From: Blattabacterium cuenoti
GTDB lineage: Bacteria > Bacteroidota > Bacteroidia > Flavobacteriales > Blattabacteriaceae
DNA length: 64,000 bases
Assembly (NCBI RefSeq): GCF_014251755.1
Contig: NZ_CP059200.1
Span: forward strand, 102,286-166,285
Direction of reading: 5' to 3'
The position numbers were made by a program, and so were the translations under genes. The notes under the pieces were generated by a model. The model saw only the letters and a list, made by a program, of their open reading frames with translations. It did no database searches and had not been told where the DNA came from. Of this stretch, positions 8,873 through 18,514 are shown in pieces. Positions within the stretch are counted from its first letter, which is position 1; every line of letters starts with the position of its first letter.

Positions 8873-10126
8873 CTAATTTTTTTTTATATTTCTTTTTTTA
8901 TATCCTACATAAATTTGTCTAGGTCTGCCTATGGGATCTTTATTTAATTTCATTTCTTTCCAATGAGCCATCCAACCTGGTAATCTTCCTAAAGCAAACA
9001 TAACAGTAAACATCTCTTTTGGAATCCCTATAGCTTGATAAATAATTCCGGAATAAAAATCAATATTAGGATAAAGTTTTTTTTCTAAAAAATAAGAATC
9101 CTGAAGAGCTTTTCTTTCAACATCTTTTGCCAATTCTAATATTGGATCAGAAATACCTAATTGTTGAATTACATTTTCAGCTACTTTTTTAGCTATTTTA
9201 GCTCTAGGATCAAAATTTTTATAAATTCTATGTCCAAATCCCATGAGTCGAAATGGGTCTTTTTTATTTTTTGCTTTTTCTATCCACTTTTTTATATTTC
9301 CTCCACTTTTTAAAATAGCTTCTAACATTTCAATTACAGCTTGATTCGCCCCCCCATGTAATTTTCCCCAAAGAGCACTCATCCCTGCAGATATAGATGA
9401 AAATAATCCAGCATGAGCAGAACCTAATAAACGAACGGTAGTTGTAGAACAATTTTGTTCATGATCTGCATGTAATATTAAAATCTTGTTCAAAGCATCC
9501 GAAATAATCGGATTTAATTCATAAGATTGATTCGGAATAGAAAAAAACATTTTTAACAAATTGGAAGTATAATCAAGATGAGGATCTGCATAAGTAGTAG
9601 GTAACCCTATTTTTTTTCTGTAAGTTAAAGCAGCTAATATAGGTAATTTAGCTAACAGATGAAGATATAGATCTTCTTCCCGTAAACAATTTATAAATGC
9701 ATCTAAAATATAGGTTAAAGAAGATAAAATTCCCATTGGATGATAAGAATTTGGAATATTATCAAGTATTTTTTTTATTTCTTTATGAATCGAATTAAAT
9801 TTTTTTATTTTTTCAGAAAAATATTTTAATTGTGCAGTATTAGGAAGTTCTCCATTTAAAATAAGATAACTTGTTTCTATAAATGAACATTTATTAATAA
9901 TTTGTTCAATAGGATATCCTCTATAGAAAAGTTCTCCTTTTTCTCCATCTATAAAACTAATAGAACTTTTTGTTATTCCTGTATTTTTAAATCCTGGATC
10001 AAATGTAATAAAACCTGTACTTTCTCTTAATTGAGAAATATTAATAGCTTTTTCACAAAAAGTTCCATAAATGACAGGAAGTTTGTAATGATATCCATTG
10101 ATATTAAAATTCACGACACTGCACAT
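8873..10126 (-). CDS. gltA: Citrate synthase
   Basis: The 417-residue type II-length citrate synthase has the catalytic residues in context: GKLHGGANQAVIEML (His), MGFGHRIYKNFDPRAKI (His) and NIDFYSGI (Asp). The substrate-binding region HADHEQNCSTTTVRLLGS is present. It joins acetyl-CoA and oxaloacetate at the entry of the TCA cycle. It is the last gene of a fabD, GHMP kinase, gltA run on the minus strand (gaps 17 and 44 bases). fumC in the same window also belongs to this cycle. Confidence 0.97.
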   Translation of the reverse strand: MCSVVNFNINGYHYKLPVIYGTFCEKAINISQLRESTGFITFDPGFKNTGITKSSISFIDGEKGELFYRGYPIEQIINKCSFIETSYLILNGELPNTAQLKYFSEKIKKFNSIHKEIKKILDNIPNSYHPMGILSSLTYILDAFINCLREEDLYLHLLAKLPILAALTYRKKIGLPTTYADPHLDYTSNLLKMFFSIPNQSYELNPIISDALNKILILHADHEQNCSTTTVRLLGSAHAGLFSSISAGMSALWGKLHGGANQAVIEMLEAILKSGGNIKKWIEKAKNKKDPFRLMGFGHRIYKNFDPRAKIAKKVAENVIQQLGISDPILELAKDVERKALQDSYFLEKKLYPNIDFYSGIIYQAIGIPKEMFTVMFALGRLPGWMAHWKEMKLNKDPIGRPRQIYVGYKKRNIKKN

Positions 10127-10170
10127 AATAAATAAATTTTATTTAAATATATATAAATAAAATGTTACTT

Positions 10171-11106
10171 TTATATTTTAAAAATCATTTCATCAAATGA
10201 AATAAGAGTATCAAATCCCTTATTGGAAAAATAATTTTTCATTCCTTTTCTAGAACTTATCAAAACAAAATCTCCCCCCCAAGCACCTAGACTTTTTACG
10301 ACTCCTAGATAATCTGGGAAATATGTTTCTTTAATAGTTGGAAGATTCAGTATTTTTGATATAATTTTTTCATGTTTTAGTAATAATTCTTCAAATTCTT
10401 TTAATGTTTTACAAAAAGGAATTTTTTGAGTGATAGAAGATATGGTCTCTATGTTTTCATTAGATATATTAGAAGATCTAATATTAGAACGAAAATATCG
10501 TATTTCATCACAAGTATTTTGTTTTTTATTGAGATGAAGAAAAAAAAGTTGATTTTTAAAGGGCGGATTAAATTCTATGGGAATAATATGAGGTTTTTGA
10601 TTCCAAAGTTTATAAATTATAGGTTTTGAAATAGAAACACAAGCGATATCATATCCACTACCTAAAAAATTATTTCCTAGTAACATATAAGGATCTATTT
10701 TTGCCCATTTTGCTATGTTATTAATTAAAGTAGAACTACTGCCCAACCCCCAATTTCTTGGAAATTCCAACTGTGTTTTAACATATATTCCTAATGAATT
10801 AGGAAGAAAATTTTTTTGAATTTTTTTAGATTTTAATAACAAATCTCTTAGTTTAAGAGCCGTATTTTTCTCTGTTTCGTAACAAATATCTAAAGAAGGA
10901 AGTCGAAATATTCCTTCAAACCAAGGTTGATTGATTTCATCATAACTTATCCAATGTAAAACAGAAGAAAGATTGTGTTTAAAGATAGTTAATGATTGTC
11001 CTTTAATTGTAGGGAGAGCTAACCCACAGGCTCCAAAAAGAATAAAATATTCTCCTGTTAACAATAGTTTTCCATGACTGTAAAAAAAACGTCTATATCG
11101 ATGCAT
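10171..11106 (-). CDS. GYDIA-type GHMP kinase
   Basis: The 311-residue protein has GHMP-kinase features: SHGKLLLTGEYFILFGACGLALP (split) near the N-terminus, a glycine/serine ATP loop NWGLGSSSTL, the diagnostic GSGYDIACVSIS, and a C-terminal SLGAWGGDFVLIS motif. GYDIA-family kinases are a Bacteroidetes group, often found near mevalonate-type genes; the substrate is not established. No other isoprenoid gene is visible here. It lies between fabD and gltA and is probably cotranscribed with them. Confidence 0.85.
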   Translation of the reverse strand: MHRYRRFFYSHGKLLLTGEYFILFGACGLALPTIKGQSLTIFKHNLSSVLHWISYDEINQPWFEGIFRLPSLDICYETEKNTALKLRDLLLKSKKIQKNFLPNSLGIYVKTQLEFPRNWGLGSSSTLINNIAKWAKIDPYMLLGNNFLGSGYDIACVSISKPIIYKLWNQKPHIIPIEFNPPFKNQLFFLHLNKKQNTCDEIRYFRSNIRSSNISNENIETISSITQKIPFCKTLKEFEELLLKHEKIISKILNLPTIKETYFPDYLGVVKSLGAWGGDFVLISSRKGMKNYFSNKGFDTLISFDEMIFKI

Positions 11107-11123
11107 TATGGATTTATATTTTG

Positions 11124-11984
11124 TTATAAAGAATTTTTTGAAATTTTTTTAATTAATCCTTGTAAAATATTTCCTGGACCTATTTCTGTAAATGAAACAG
11201 CTCCATGAGCTATCATATTTTTTATAGATTGTTTCCACTTAACTGGAGAAGTCAATTGTTCTACAAGATTATTTTTTATATCATAAGATTTTCTAACAGG
11301 TAGAGCAGTTACATTTTGGTATATTGGATATTTAGAATCTTTAAAAAAAATTGGATTTACTATTTTTTTAAATTTTGTTTGAGCTGGTTTCATAATCGGA
11401 GAATGAAAAGCTCCATGAACAGGAAGAATAAATATTTTCTTAGCTCCTCCTTTTTTTAGAAAAGAACAAACTCTTCTCAAAGCTTGAATTTCTCCAGAAA
11501 TTACTAATTGCTCAGGACTATTATAATTAGATGGAACTACAATTCCATGATCGTTTTTACAAGCGTTTTCTATAATAGAATCTTCCAATCCAAACACAAC
11601 AGCCATACCTCCATGGGTAGATTCACAAATATTTTGCATGATTGATGCTCTTTGATTTACTAATTTTAATCCATCTTCAAAAGAAAATACATTAATTGCA
11701 GCTAAAGCAGAAAATTCACCGAGAGAATGTCCAGCTACCATATCAGGTTCAAAATAATTTGATACTTTTGCTTTTATAACTGAATATATATAAATTGCCA
11801 ATTGTGTATACTTTGTCTTTTTTAAAATCTCCATGGGTCCTTCAAACATTACAGATGTGATTTTAAACCCTAAAATTTCGTCAGATAATTGAAACAATTT
11901 TTTTGCAGAATGAGAATTTTTGTATAAATCTTTTCCCATTCCTACAAATTGAGACCCTTGACCAGGAAATAGATAAGCTTTCAT
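11124..11984 (-). CDS. fabD: Malonyl-CoA:ACP transacylase
   Basis: The 286-residue protein starts at ATG 11984 with MKAYLFPGQGSQFVGMG, the classic FabD N-terminus. A longer in-frame extension would run into the divergent tatD start and was rejected. The catalytic Ser is in GHSLGEFSALA and the His in HGAFHSPIM. The enzyme loads malonyl groups on acyl carrier protein for fatty acid synthesis. It heads a likely fabD, GHMP kinase, gltA transcript and is divergent from tatD over 39 bases. Confidence 0.95.
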   Translation of the reverse strand: MKAYLFPGQGSQFVGMGKDLYKNSHSAKKLFQLSDEILGFKITSVMFEGPMEILKKTKYTQLAIYIYSVIKAKVSNYFEPDMVAGHSLGEFSALAAINVFSFEDGLKLVNQRASIMQNICESTHGGMAVVFGLEDSIIENACKNDHGIVVPSNYNSPEQLVISGEIQALRRVCSFLKKGGAKKIFILPVHGAFHSPIMKPAQTKFKKIVNPIFFKDSKYPIYQNVTALPVRKSYDIKNNLVEQLTSPVKWKQSIKNMIAHGAVSFTEIGPGNILQGLIKKISKNSL

Positions 11985-12023
11985 AAAATATTTTGATTTA
12001 AAAATTAAAAATGCATTATTTAC

Positions 12024-12797
12024 ATGAAAATAACTGATACTCATACTCATTTATACATGAAAGAATTTGATGAAGATATTAATTGTGTAATACAAAAAGC
12101 ATTTCATAAAGGAATAAATAGATTTTTACTTCCTTCTATAGATAGTTCTATTGTTCCTAATATATTAAAATTAGAAAAAAAATATCCTAATATATGTTTT
12201 TCCATGATAGGATTGCATCCTAATAAAGTAAATCCATATAGTTTAGAAAAAGAATTGAAAAATATAAAAACATGGTTATATAAACATTCCTTTATTTCTA
12301 TAGGGGAAATCGGAATGGATTTACTGGAAAAAAAATTTATTTCTGAACAGGAATACGCTTTTCAAACTCAAATACAATGGGCTAAACAAAAAAAACTTCC
12401 TATAGTTATACACTGTAGAAAAGCTTTTGATCAAGTTTTTCATATTTTATCAAAAGAAAAAAATTCCTTTCTTAAAGGAGTATTTCATTGTTTTTCAGGA
12501 ACTTTAGAACAATCTCAAAAAATTATTGATTTGGGAATCAAACTAGGTATTGGTGGAATGATTACTTTTAAAAATAATCATATCAGTCAATTTTTACATA
12601 AGATAAATTTGAATCATTTAGTATTAGAAACCGATTCTCCTTATCTTTCTCCACATCCTTTGAGAGGAAAAAGAAATGAGCCAAAAAATTTAAGAATAAT
12701 TTTAAAAAAATTATCACAAATTTATTCTATGTCAGAAGAAAAAATATCCGATATCATTTATTGGAATGTAAAAGAATTATTTTTCACACCATTTTAG
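12024..12797 (+). CDS. tatD: TatD family metal-dependent hydrolase (DNase)
   Basis: The 257-residue TIM-barrel hydrolase has metal-binding motifs DTHTHLY (N-terminus), [25 protein letters not shown] and [19 protein letters not shown]. TatD-type proteins are 3'-5' DNases involved in DNA repair or turnover; the exact substrate is unknown. Its 3' end overlaps the convergent fumC end by 14 bases. Length is normal for the YcfH/TatD group. Confidence 0.92.
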   Translation: MKITDTHTHLYMKEFDEDINCVIQKAFHKGINRFLLPSIDSSIVPNILKLEKKYPNICFSMIGLHPNKVNPYSLEKELKNIKTWLYKHSFISIGEIGMDLLEKKFISEQEYAFQTQIQWAKQKKLPIVIHCRKAFDQVFHILSKEKNSFLKGVFHCFSGTLEQSQKIIDLGIKLGIGGMITFKNNHISQFLHKINLNHLVLETDSPYLSPHPLRGKRNEPKNLRIILKKLSQIYSMSEEKISDIIYWNVKELFFTPF

Positions 12798-14169
12798 ATG
12801 GATTTACAAATTTTTCAAATTCTTCAACAGTTAAATATCCTAATCGAATCGCTTCTTTTTTTAATGTACTATTATTTTCATAAGCATATTTTGCGATTTC
12901 TGCTGATTTTTCATATCCAATATGTGTATTTAGTGCTGTAACTAGCATCAAAGATTTATCCAAAAATTCTTTAATTCTTTTATAATTTGGTCTTATTCCC
13001 ATCACGCAAAAAGAAGAAAAAGAAATACAAGCATCTGAAAGAAGTTGAGAGGATTGTAAAAAATTATATGCCATTAATGGTTTAGATACATTTAATTCAT
13101 AATTTCCTGAAGATCCAGCCATAGAAATAGCCATATCATTTCCTATAATTTGAGTGCAAACCATAATAATAGATTCGCATTGAGTAGGATTTACTTTTCC
13201 AGGCATTATCGAAGATCCAGGTTCATTTTCAGGGATATGAATTTCTCCAATTCCTGAACGTGGACCAGAAGCTAAAAAACGAATATCATTTGATATTTTA
13301 ATTAAAGAAACAGCAATTTGTTTAAGAGCACTATGAGATTCCACTATAGCATCATGAGATGATATTGCTTCAAATTTATTTTGTGCTACTTTAAAAGGAA
13401 AACCAGTCAACTTACATATGTACTTGGTTATTTTTCGATCATATCCTTTAGGAGCATTCAATCCTGTCCCTACAGCTGTTCCTCCTATCGCTAATTCAGA
13501 AAGATGATCCAAAGTTTTTTTTATAGCATTTAATCCATGATCTATTTGAGAAACATATCCTGAAAATTCTTGTCCTAAAGTAATAGGAGTTGCATCCATT
13601 AGATGAGTTCTACCTATTTTAATAACATTATGGAACAATTTAGATTTTTCTTCCAAAGTGTTTCTTAATTTTTGGATTGAAGGAATTGTTTTTTTTACTA
13701 GTTTTTGATAAGAGGCAATGTGCATTGCTGTAGAAAAAGTATCATTAGATGATTGAGACATATTTACATCATCATTGGGATGAATAAAAGATGGGGCCTT
13801 TCCTAATTTTTTACCCATCAAAACATGAGCTCTATTAGAAATTACCTCATTGATATTCATATTAGTATGAGTACCTGAACCCGTTTGCCATATTACTAAA
13901 GGAAATTGATCATTTAATTTTTCGTTTATAATTTCATCACAAACTAAGGATATCATATCTTTTTTTTTTTTAGATAAAATCCCAAACTCAAAGTTAACAT
14001 GAGCAGCCGCTTTTTTTAAAAAACCAAATGCATGAATAATTTCTATAGGCATAGAAGCTTCTGGTCCGATTTTAAAATTGTTTCTAGATCTTTCTGTTTG
14101 TGCTCCCCAATATTTATTGAAAGGGACTTTAACGACCCCCAAAATATCTTTTTCTATTCTATATGTCAT
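12784..14169 (-). CDS. fumC: Class II fumarate hydratase
   Basis: The 461-residue protein carries the fumarase/aspartase signature [15 protein letters not shown], the [15 protein letters not shown] substrate motif and [10 protein letters not shown]. It interconverts fumarate and malate. With gltA it shows that parts of the TCA cycle are kept. Fumarate is also the usual acceptor for the class 1A PyrD at 31.4-32.3 kb. A TAATTTTG hexamer-type promoter element lies 35 bases upstream of the ATG. Confidence 0.97.
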   Translation of the reverse strand: MTYRIEKDILGVVKVPFNKYWGAQTERSRNNFKIGPEASMPIEIIHAFGFLKKAAAHVNFEFGILSKKKKDMISLVCDEIINEKLNDQFPLVIWQTGSGTHTNMNINEVISNRAHVLMGKKLGKAPSFIHPNDDVNMSQSSNDTFSTAMHIASYQKLVKKTIPSIQKLRNTLEEKSKLFHNVIKIGRTHLMDATPITLGQEFSGYVSQIDHGLNAIKKTLDHLSELAIGGTAVGTGLNAPKGYDRKITKYICKLTGFPFKVAQNKFEAISSHDAIVESHSALKQIAVSLIKISNDIRFLASGPRSGIGEIHIPENEPGSSIMPGKVNPTQCESIIMVCTQIIGNDMAISMAGSSGNYELNVSKPLMAYNFLQSSQLLSDACISFSSFCVMGIRPNYKRIKEFLDKSLMLVTALNTHIGYEKSAEIAKYAYENNSTLKKEAIRLGYLTVEEFEKFVNPSKMV

Positions 14170-14203
14170 TTTCCTATTTTTTTCCGAAATTATAATAATA
14201 TAA

Positions 14204-14211
14204 CAAAATTA
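14204..14211 (-). promoter_or_regulatory. Candidate -7 box of fumC promoter
   Basis: Read on the minus strand the sequence is TAATTTTG, an exact match to the Bacteroidetes -7 consensus TANNTTTG, 35 bases before the fumC ATG in the 57-base divergent gap. No clear -33 TTG was found at the right distance, so support is partial. Confidence 0.3.
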
Positions 14212-14226
14212 GAACTGATTTTTTCT

Positions 14227-14391
14227 ATGATTATTAAATTTGTAGGATTTTTGTTTTTTTTACTCATAACTCTATCTGGTTTTTGGTGTATACTTTTTCT
14301 ATCTTTTTTTAGTATTTACTGGATGATAAGTTTATTATTATTAATGTTTACAACCGGTTTTAATAAGTATGATAAAAAAAACAAAATATAA
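14227..14391 (+). CDS. 54-residue small membrane protein, unknown function
   Basis: From ATG 14227 the frame encodes a 54-residue, almost wholly hydrophobic protein (MIIKFVGFLFFLLITLSGFW start) with two predicted membrane segments and a short charged tail NKYDKKNKI. The same frame is open further upstream, antisense to fumC, but that part is not needed. It overlaps the start of the ftsB-like gene by 23 bases, an arrangement that favours a translated gene. I do not recognise a family. Confidence 0.5.
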   Translation: MIIKFVGFLFFLLITLSGFWCILFLSFFSIYWMISLLLLMFTTGFNKYDKKNKI

Positions 14392-14701
14392 AATCATAAA
14401 AAATAAATATTTTTGGATTAGTATTTTTTTCTTTATATGGATGTCTTTTTTTGATTCAAATTCTTTCATGTTACACTATAGATTTCAAAATAGTATTCGG
14501 AAAATGACATATAATAGAGATTTTTTGAAAAAAAAAATTATATTAGAAGGAAGTCAATTAAAAAAATTGAAAACAGATACTCTATATCTTGAGAAATTAG
14601 CAAGAGAAAAATTTTACATGAAAAAAGAAGATGAAGATTTGTTTATTGTATCTAGAAAAAATAAAAAAAACAACAAACTAACGTCCCATATAAATGAGTA
14701 A
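14369..14701 (+). CDS. ftsB: FtsB/DivIC-like septum formation initiator
   Basis: This 110-residue bitopic protein has a short basic N-terminus, one membrane segment (FWISIFFFIWMSFF), a coiled-coil stretch (FLKKKIILEGSQLKKLKTDT region) and the family end YLEKLAREKFYMKKEDEDLFIV. FtsB/DivIC proteins join the FtsQ-FtsL complex at the division septum. It overlaps the small membrane protein gene at its start. Its 3' end overlaps the convergent mnmG by 24 bases. Confidence 0.85.
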   Translation: MIKKTKYKIIKNKYFWISIFFFIWMSFFDSNSFMLHYRFQNSIRKMTYNRDFLKKKIILEGSQLKKLKTDTLYLEKLAREKFYMKKEDEDLFIVSRKNKKNNKLTSHINE

Positions 14702-16552
14702 AACACTTAAATCTGAAGGAGAAATCCCACTAATTCTTGAAGCTTGAGCTAATGATATTGGACGATAATAATCTAATTTTTCTTTTGCTTCTGAAGAAAG
14801 AGATTTAATTGATTGGTAATCAAAATTATTTGGAATTTTAAGATTTTCCAATTTCAATAGCTTTTTTGCATTTTTTTTTTCTCTATCTATATATCCCTTA
14901 TATTTGATTCTAATAGAAACTTGTTCCAATATTTCCTGATAAAAATCATTTTTTTGAATTTTTTCCATTAAAAATGGAATGGATATAATATCTTGAATAT
15001 CAATTTCAGAACGAGATAAAATAGTTTCTATTTTTTTATCATGACATATTGGAGCAGATTTTTTAGCATTTAAGATAGGATTTATAGTCTTTGGATCAAA
15101 ATTTGTTTTTTGAAATAAAGACATACATTTTTCTATTTTAGATTTTTTGTTATCTAACATTCTCATTTTTTTTTCTGAAATTAAACCTATATTATATCCC
15201 ATAGGAGTTAATCTTTCATCAGCATTATCTTGTCGCAATAACATTCTATATTCTGCTCTTGAAGTGAACATTCTATAAGGTTCTTTTGTTCCTTTGGTCA
15301 CCAAATCATCTATTAAAACTCCAATATAAGCCTGATTTCTTTTGAGAATAAATGGTTCTTTTTTATGAATTTTTAAATGAACATTAATTCCTGCCATTAA
15401 TCCTTGTGCCGCCGCTTCTTCATATCCAGTTGTTCCATTAATTTGTCCAGCAAAAAAAAGATTTTCTATAATTTTACTTTCTAAAGTAACCTTTAATTGT
15501 TCTGGTGGAAAATAATCATATTCAATAGCATATCCGGGTCTTAATATTTTTACTTTTTCAAACCCTGAAACTTGTTTCAAAGATTGATATTGTATTTTTT
15601 CTGGAAAAGAGGTAGAAAAACCATTTACATATACTTCTACAGTATTCCACCCTTCTGGTTCAACAAAAATCGTATGTTCTTTTTTGTCTGCAAATCGGAA
15701 AACTTTTTCTTCTATAGAAGGACAATATCTAGGACTGATCCCTTGAATGGATCCTTTATAAACTGGTGAATGACTAAAATTATCTCGTACTATATCATGT
15801 ACTTTTTGATTGGTATAAGTAATATAACATTTTTTTTGTTGTCTCAATTTTTTTGGATTATAAAAAAAAGAAAATTTTTTCGGATCTCTATCTCCATTTT
15901 GAGATTTCATTTTCTCATAAATCAAAGAGCGTCCATCTACTCTTGGCGATGTTCCTGTTTTCATTCTTCCAAATTTAAATCCAAAATTTTTAGTTAACTG
16001 TTCCGTAATCCCTCTTACTTCTTGTTCTGCTATTCTTCCTCCATTAATTTTTTTTCTTCCAATATGAATCTTTCCATTTAGAAAAGTTCCATTTGTCAGT
16101 ATTACTGACTTTCCTTTAATTTTTAATCCAAAAATAGTTTGCACCCCTTTGACCTTATCTCCTTCTATTATTAAAGATATCACTGTATCTTGGTATACAT
16201 CTAATTTAGAATTTTTTTCTAAAAAATATTTACAATAATAAGAAAATAATTTTCTATCACATTGAGCCCTAGGACTCCACATAGCAGGTCCTTTAGATTT
16301 GTTTAACATTCTAAATTGAATTGTACTAGAATCTGCAATCATTCCAGAAATTCCACCTAAAGCATCTATTTCTCTAATTATTTGACCTTTTGCAATTCCT
16401 CCTATAGACGGATTACATGACATTTTACCTATAGTTTGCAAGTTAGTGGTAATAAGTAAAGTTTTGGATCCCATATTAGAAGATGCAGAAGCCGCTTCAA
16501 TGCCAGCATGTCCTCCCCCAACCACAATCACATCATATGTATATAAAAACAT
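14678..16552 (-). CDS. mnmG: tRNA uridine-5-carboxymethylaminomethyl modification enzyme MnmG (GidA)
   Basis: The 624-residue flavoprotein has an N-terminal FAD Rossmann motif GGGHAGIEAASASSNMG, the MnmG signature SCNPSIGGIAKGQ, and a second conserved block TGYEEAAAQGLMAG with GTKEPYRMFTSRAEYR. With MnmE it modifies the wobble uridine of several tRNAs. The length is full (about 620 in the family). Its start is 6 bases downstream of ybeY on the minus strand, so the two are likely cotranscribed. Confidence 0.97.
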   Translation of the reverse strand: MFLYTYDVIVVGGGHAGIEAASASSNMGSKTLLITTNLQTIGKMSCNPSIGGIAKGQIIREIDALGGISGMIADSSTIQFRMLNKSKGPAMWSPRAQCDRKLFSYYCKYFLEKNSKLDVYQDTVISLIIEGDKVKGVQTIFGLKIKGKSVILTNGTFLNGKIHIGRKKINGGRIAEQEVRGITEQLTKNFGFKFGRMKTGTSPRVDGRSLIYEKMKSQNGDRDPKKFSFFYNPKKLRQQKKCYITYTNQKVHDIVRDNFSHSPVYKGSIQGISPRYCPSIEEKVFRFADKKEHTIFVEPEGWNTVEVYVNGFSTSFPEKIQYQSLKQVSGFEKVKILRPGYAIEYDYFPPEQLKVTLESKIIENLFFAGQINGTTGYEEAAAQGLMAGINVHLKIHKKEPFILKRNQAYIGVLIDDLVTKGTKEPYRMFTSRAEYRMLLRQDNADERLTPMGYNIGLISEKKMRMLDNKKSKIEKCMSLFQKTNFDPKTINPILNAKKSAPICHDKKIETILSRSEIDIQDIISIPFLMEKIQKNDFYQEILEQVSIRIKYKGYIDREKKNAKKLLKLENLKIPNNFDYQSIKSLSSEAKEKLDYYRPISLAQASRISGISPSDLSVLLIYMGR

Positions 16553-16558
16553 GATTTC

Positions 16559-16975
16559 TTAAAATTGAAATAAATTTAAATAAAACTCTTCTTTTTTTTT
16601 CATTATTCTTTTATCTATATGATTCTGGTCATCATATCCTAAAAGATGTAATACAGCATGTATCATAACACGTTTTAATTCAAACATGAAAAATTGATTC
16701 CATTGTTTAGAATTGTCATAAATCCGATCTACACTAATAAATATGTCTCCAGAAATGGATTTATTGATAGAATAATTAAATGCAAGTACATCTGTGTAAC
16801 AATTTTTTTTCAAAAATTTTTGATTCATCTCGAAAAGATAATCATCATTACAAAAAATATAGTTTATATTTCCAATATATCCTCCTTCATTATTTAATAA
16901 TATACAGATTTCTTTAATGAAAAAAGATTCTTTTTGAATAGAAAAATCATAAATTTCATAAAATAATTTAATCAT
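16559..16975 (-). CDS. ybeY: Endoribonuclease YbeY (rRNA maturation)
   Basis: The 138-residue protein has the UPF0054 core: YTDVLAFNYS, SGDIFISVDRI and the metal site HAVLHLLGYDDQNH. Two His of the usual H-x3-H-x5-H are present, but the third position is Asp, with a His three residues later. YbeY acts in 16S rRNA 3' maturation and ribosome quality control. It is immediately upstream of mnmG and divergent from pssA (54-base gap). Confidence 0.9.
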   Translation of the reverse strand: MIKLFYEIYDFSIQKESFFIKEICILLNNEGGYIGNINYIFCNDDYLFEMNQKFLKKNCYTDVLAFNYSINKSISGDIFISVDRIYDNSKQWNQFFMFELKRVMIHAVLHLLGYDDQNHIDKRIMKKKEEFYLNLFQF

Positions 16976-17029
16976 TAGAAAATATTACTTTCTATTTTAG
17001 AATAATTTTTCTTACATATTATATACATT

Positions 17030-17746
17030 TTGATAACGAAAAAAATAATTCCTAATATATTCACTTTATTAAATTTATTTTGTGGATGCATATCTATTAT
17101 ATTTTTGCAATCAAAAAATTTTAATGATTCTGCTATTTATACTTTATTTTCAATAATTTTTGATTTTTTGGATGGTTTTTTTTCTAGATTGATAAAAATA
17201 GAAAATCTATTTGGAAAAGAATTAGATTCTCTAGCAGATATGATTTCTTTTGGAATGGTTCCATCTATAATAGTTTTTCTTTTATTGGAAAACAAAACAC
17301 CCATTCCATTTATTGAATATTTATCTTTTTTGATTTCCATTTTTTCTGCATGTCGTTTAGCTAAATTCAATATTAACAACCCTGATAATAAAAATCATAT
17401 TATGGGACTAACAACACCCGTAAATACCTTATTTTTTTCTTCTATCTCTCTTATCATTACAAATGATCCTGTTCCTTTTATAATAGAAAAAAAAATCATA
17501 TATCTTATTGTAATGCTTTTGATGATATTTTTATCCTGTTATCTTTTGGTATCTAAGATACCAATGTTTTCTTTTAATTTTAAAAATTTATCTTGGAAAA
17601 AGAATAAAATACGTTATATTTTTTTATTGATTAGTATATTTCTTTTATTAACTTTACATATGATCGCTTTGCCATGTATTATTATTTTTTATATCATAAT
17701 CTCAATCTATTTTCATAGATTGAAAAAAATTCATATAAAAACATGA
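17030..17746 (+). CDS. pssA: CDP-diacylglycerol-serine O-phosphatidyltransferase
   Basis: The 238-residue multi-pass protein has the CDP-alcohol phosphotransferase motif DGFFSRLIKIENLFGKELD..D, with the three Asp in place (the usual Ala before Arg is Ser). It makes phosphatidylserine, the precursor of phosphatidylethanolamine. The start is a TTG at 17030; no ATG or GTG gives a better N-terminus, and the sequence KKIIPNIFTLLNLFCGC is where homologues begin. It overlaps the next gene by 4 bases. Confidence 0.92.
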   Translation: MITKKIIPNIFTLLNLFCGCISIIFLQSKNFNDSAIYTLFSIIFDFLDGFFSRLIKIENLFGKELDSLADMISFGMVPSIIVFLLLENKTPIPFIEYLSFLISIFSACRLAKFNINNPDNKNHIMGLTTPVNTLFFSSISLIITNDPVPFIIEKKIIYLIVMLLMIFLSCYLLVSKIPMFSFNFKNLSWKKNKIRYIFLLISIFLLLTLHMIALPCIIIFYIIISIYFHRLKKIHIKT

Positions 17747-18510
17747 AATTAAAACTTCATCGTCCTATTTGTTTTTTTGATATAGAAGCAACAGGAATCA
17801 ATATAGGAAAAGACAGAATTATAGAAATATCTATATTAAAAATATTTCCCCATGAAAATAAAGAAGAAAAAACTTGGTTAATTTATCCTGAAATTCCTAT
17901 TCCTCCACAATCAACAGCCATTCATGGGATTAAAGATGAAGATGTAGCAGGAAAACTGAAATTTAAAGATGTAGCTTCTTCTATTTTTAAAATGATTGAA
18001 AATACAGATTTAGCAGGATATAATTCTAATAGATTTGATATTCCAATTTTAGCAGAAGAAATGCTTCGTGCAGGAATGTCTTTTGACATTAAGAAACATA
18101 AAACTATAGATGTTCAAGTTATATTTCATAAAATGGAACCCAGAACCCTTTCCGCTGCTTATAAATATTATTGTAGTAAAGATCTTATGAAAGCTCATAG
18201 TTCTAGATCTGATACATTTGCCACATACAAAATATTATTAGCACAATTAGAAAAATATAAAAACTTAAAAAAAGATGTAAAAAGTCTAAATCAATTTTCT
18301 CATCAAAAAAACATAGCAGATCTTGCTGGTTTTGTAAAAATAGATGAACAAGGAAATGAAATATTCAATTTCGGAAAATATAAAGGAGAGAAAGTTTTTG
18401 AAATCTTTGAAAAATTCCCAAATTATTATGGATGGATACAAAATTCAGATTTTCCATTATATACAAAAAAAATATTAACAGAAATCAAATTAAAAAAATT
18501 TAATAAATAA
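17743..18510 (+). CDS. DnaQ-like 3'-5' exonuclease with C-terminal DUF3820-type domain
   Basis: The 255-residue protein begins with a DEDD exonuclease domain: FFDIEATG (Exo I), AIHGIKDEDV, GYNSNRFDIPIL (Exo II) and AHSSRSDTFATYKI (Exo III, DEDDh type). The C-terminal part (NFGKYKGEKVFEIFEKFPNYYGWI) matches the small DUF3820 domain. Such proteins may proofread DNA polymerase or trim nucleic acids in repair; which applies here is not clear. It overlaps pssA by 4 bases (ATGA), and converges on htpG with a 4-base gap. Confidence 0.87.
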   Translation: MKLKLHRPICFFDIEATGINIGKDRIIEISILKIFPHENKEEKTWLIYPEIPIPPQSTAIHGIKDEDVAGKLKFKDVASSIFKMIENTDLAGYNSNRFDIPILAEEMLRAGMSFDIKKHKTIDVQVIFHKMEPRTLSAAYKYYCSKDLMKAHSSRSDTFATYKILLAQLEKYKNLKKDVKSLNQFSHQKNIADLAGFVKIDEQGNEIFNFGKYKGEKVFEIFEKFPNYYGWIQNSDFPLYTKKILTEIKLKKFNK

Positions 18511-18514
18511 AAAC

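Noticed and set aside
11985-12050. In-frame N-terminal extension of fabD into tatD
   Set aside because: The extra 22 residues overlap the divergent tatD start and do not resemble FabD; MKAYLFPGQGSQ is the normal start.
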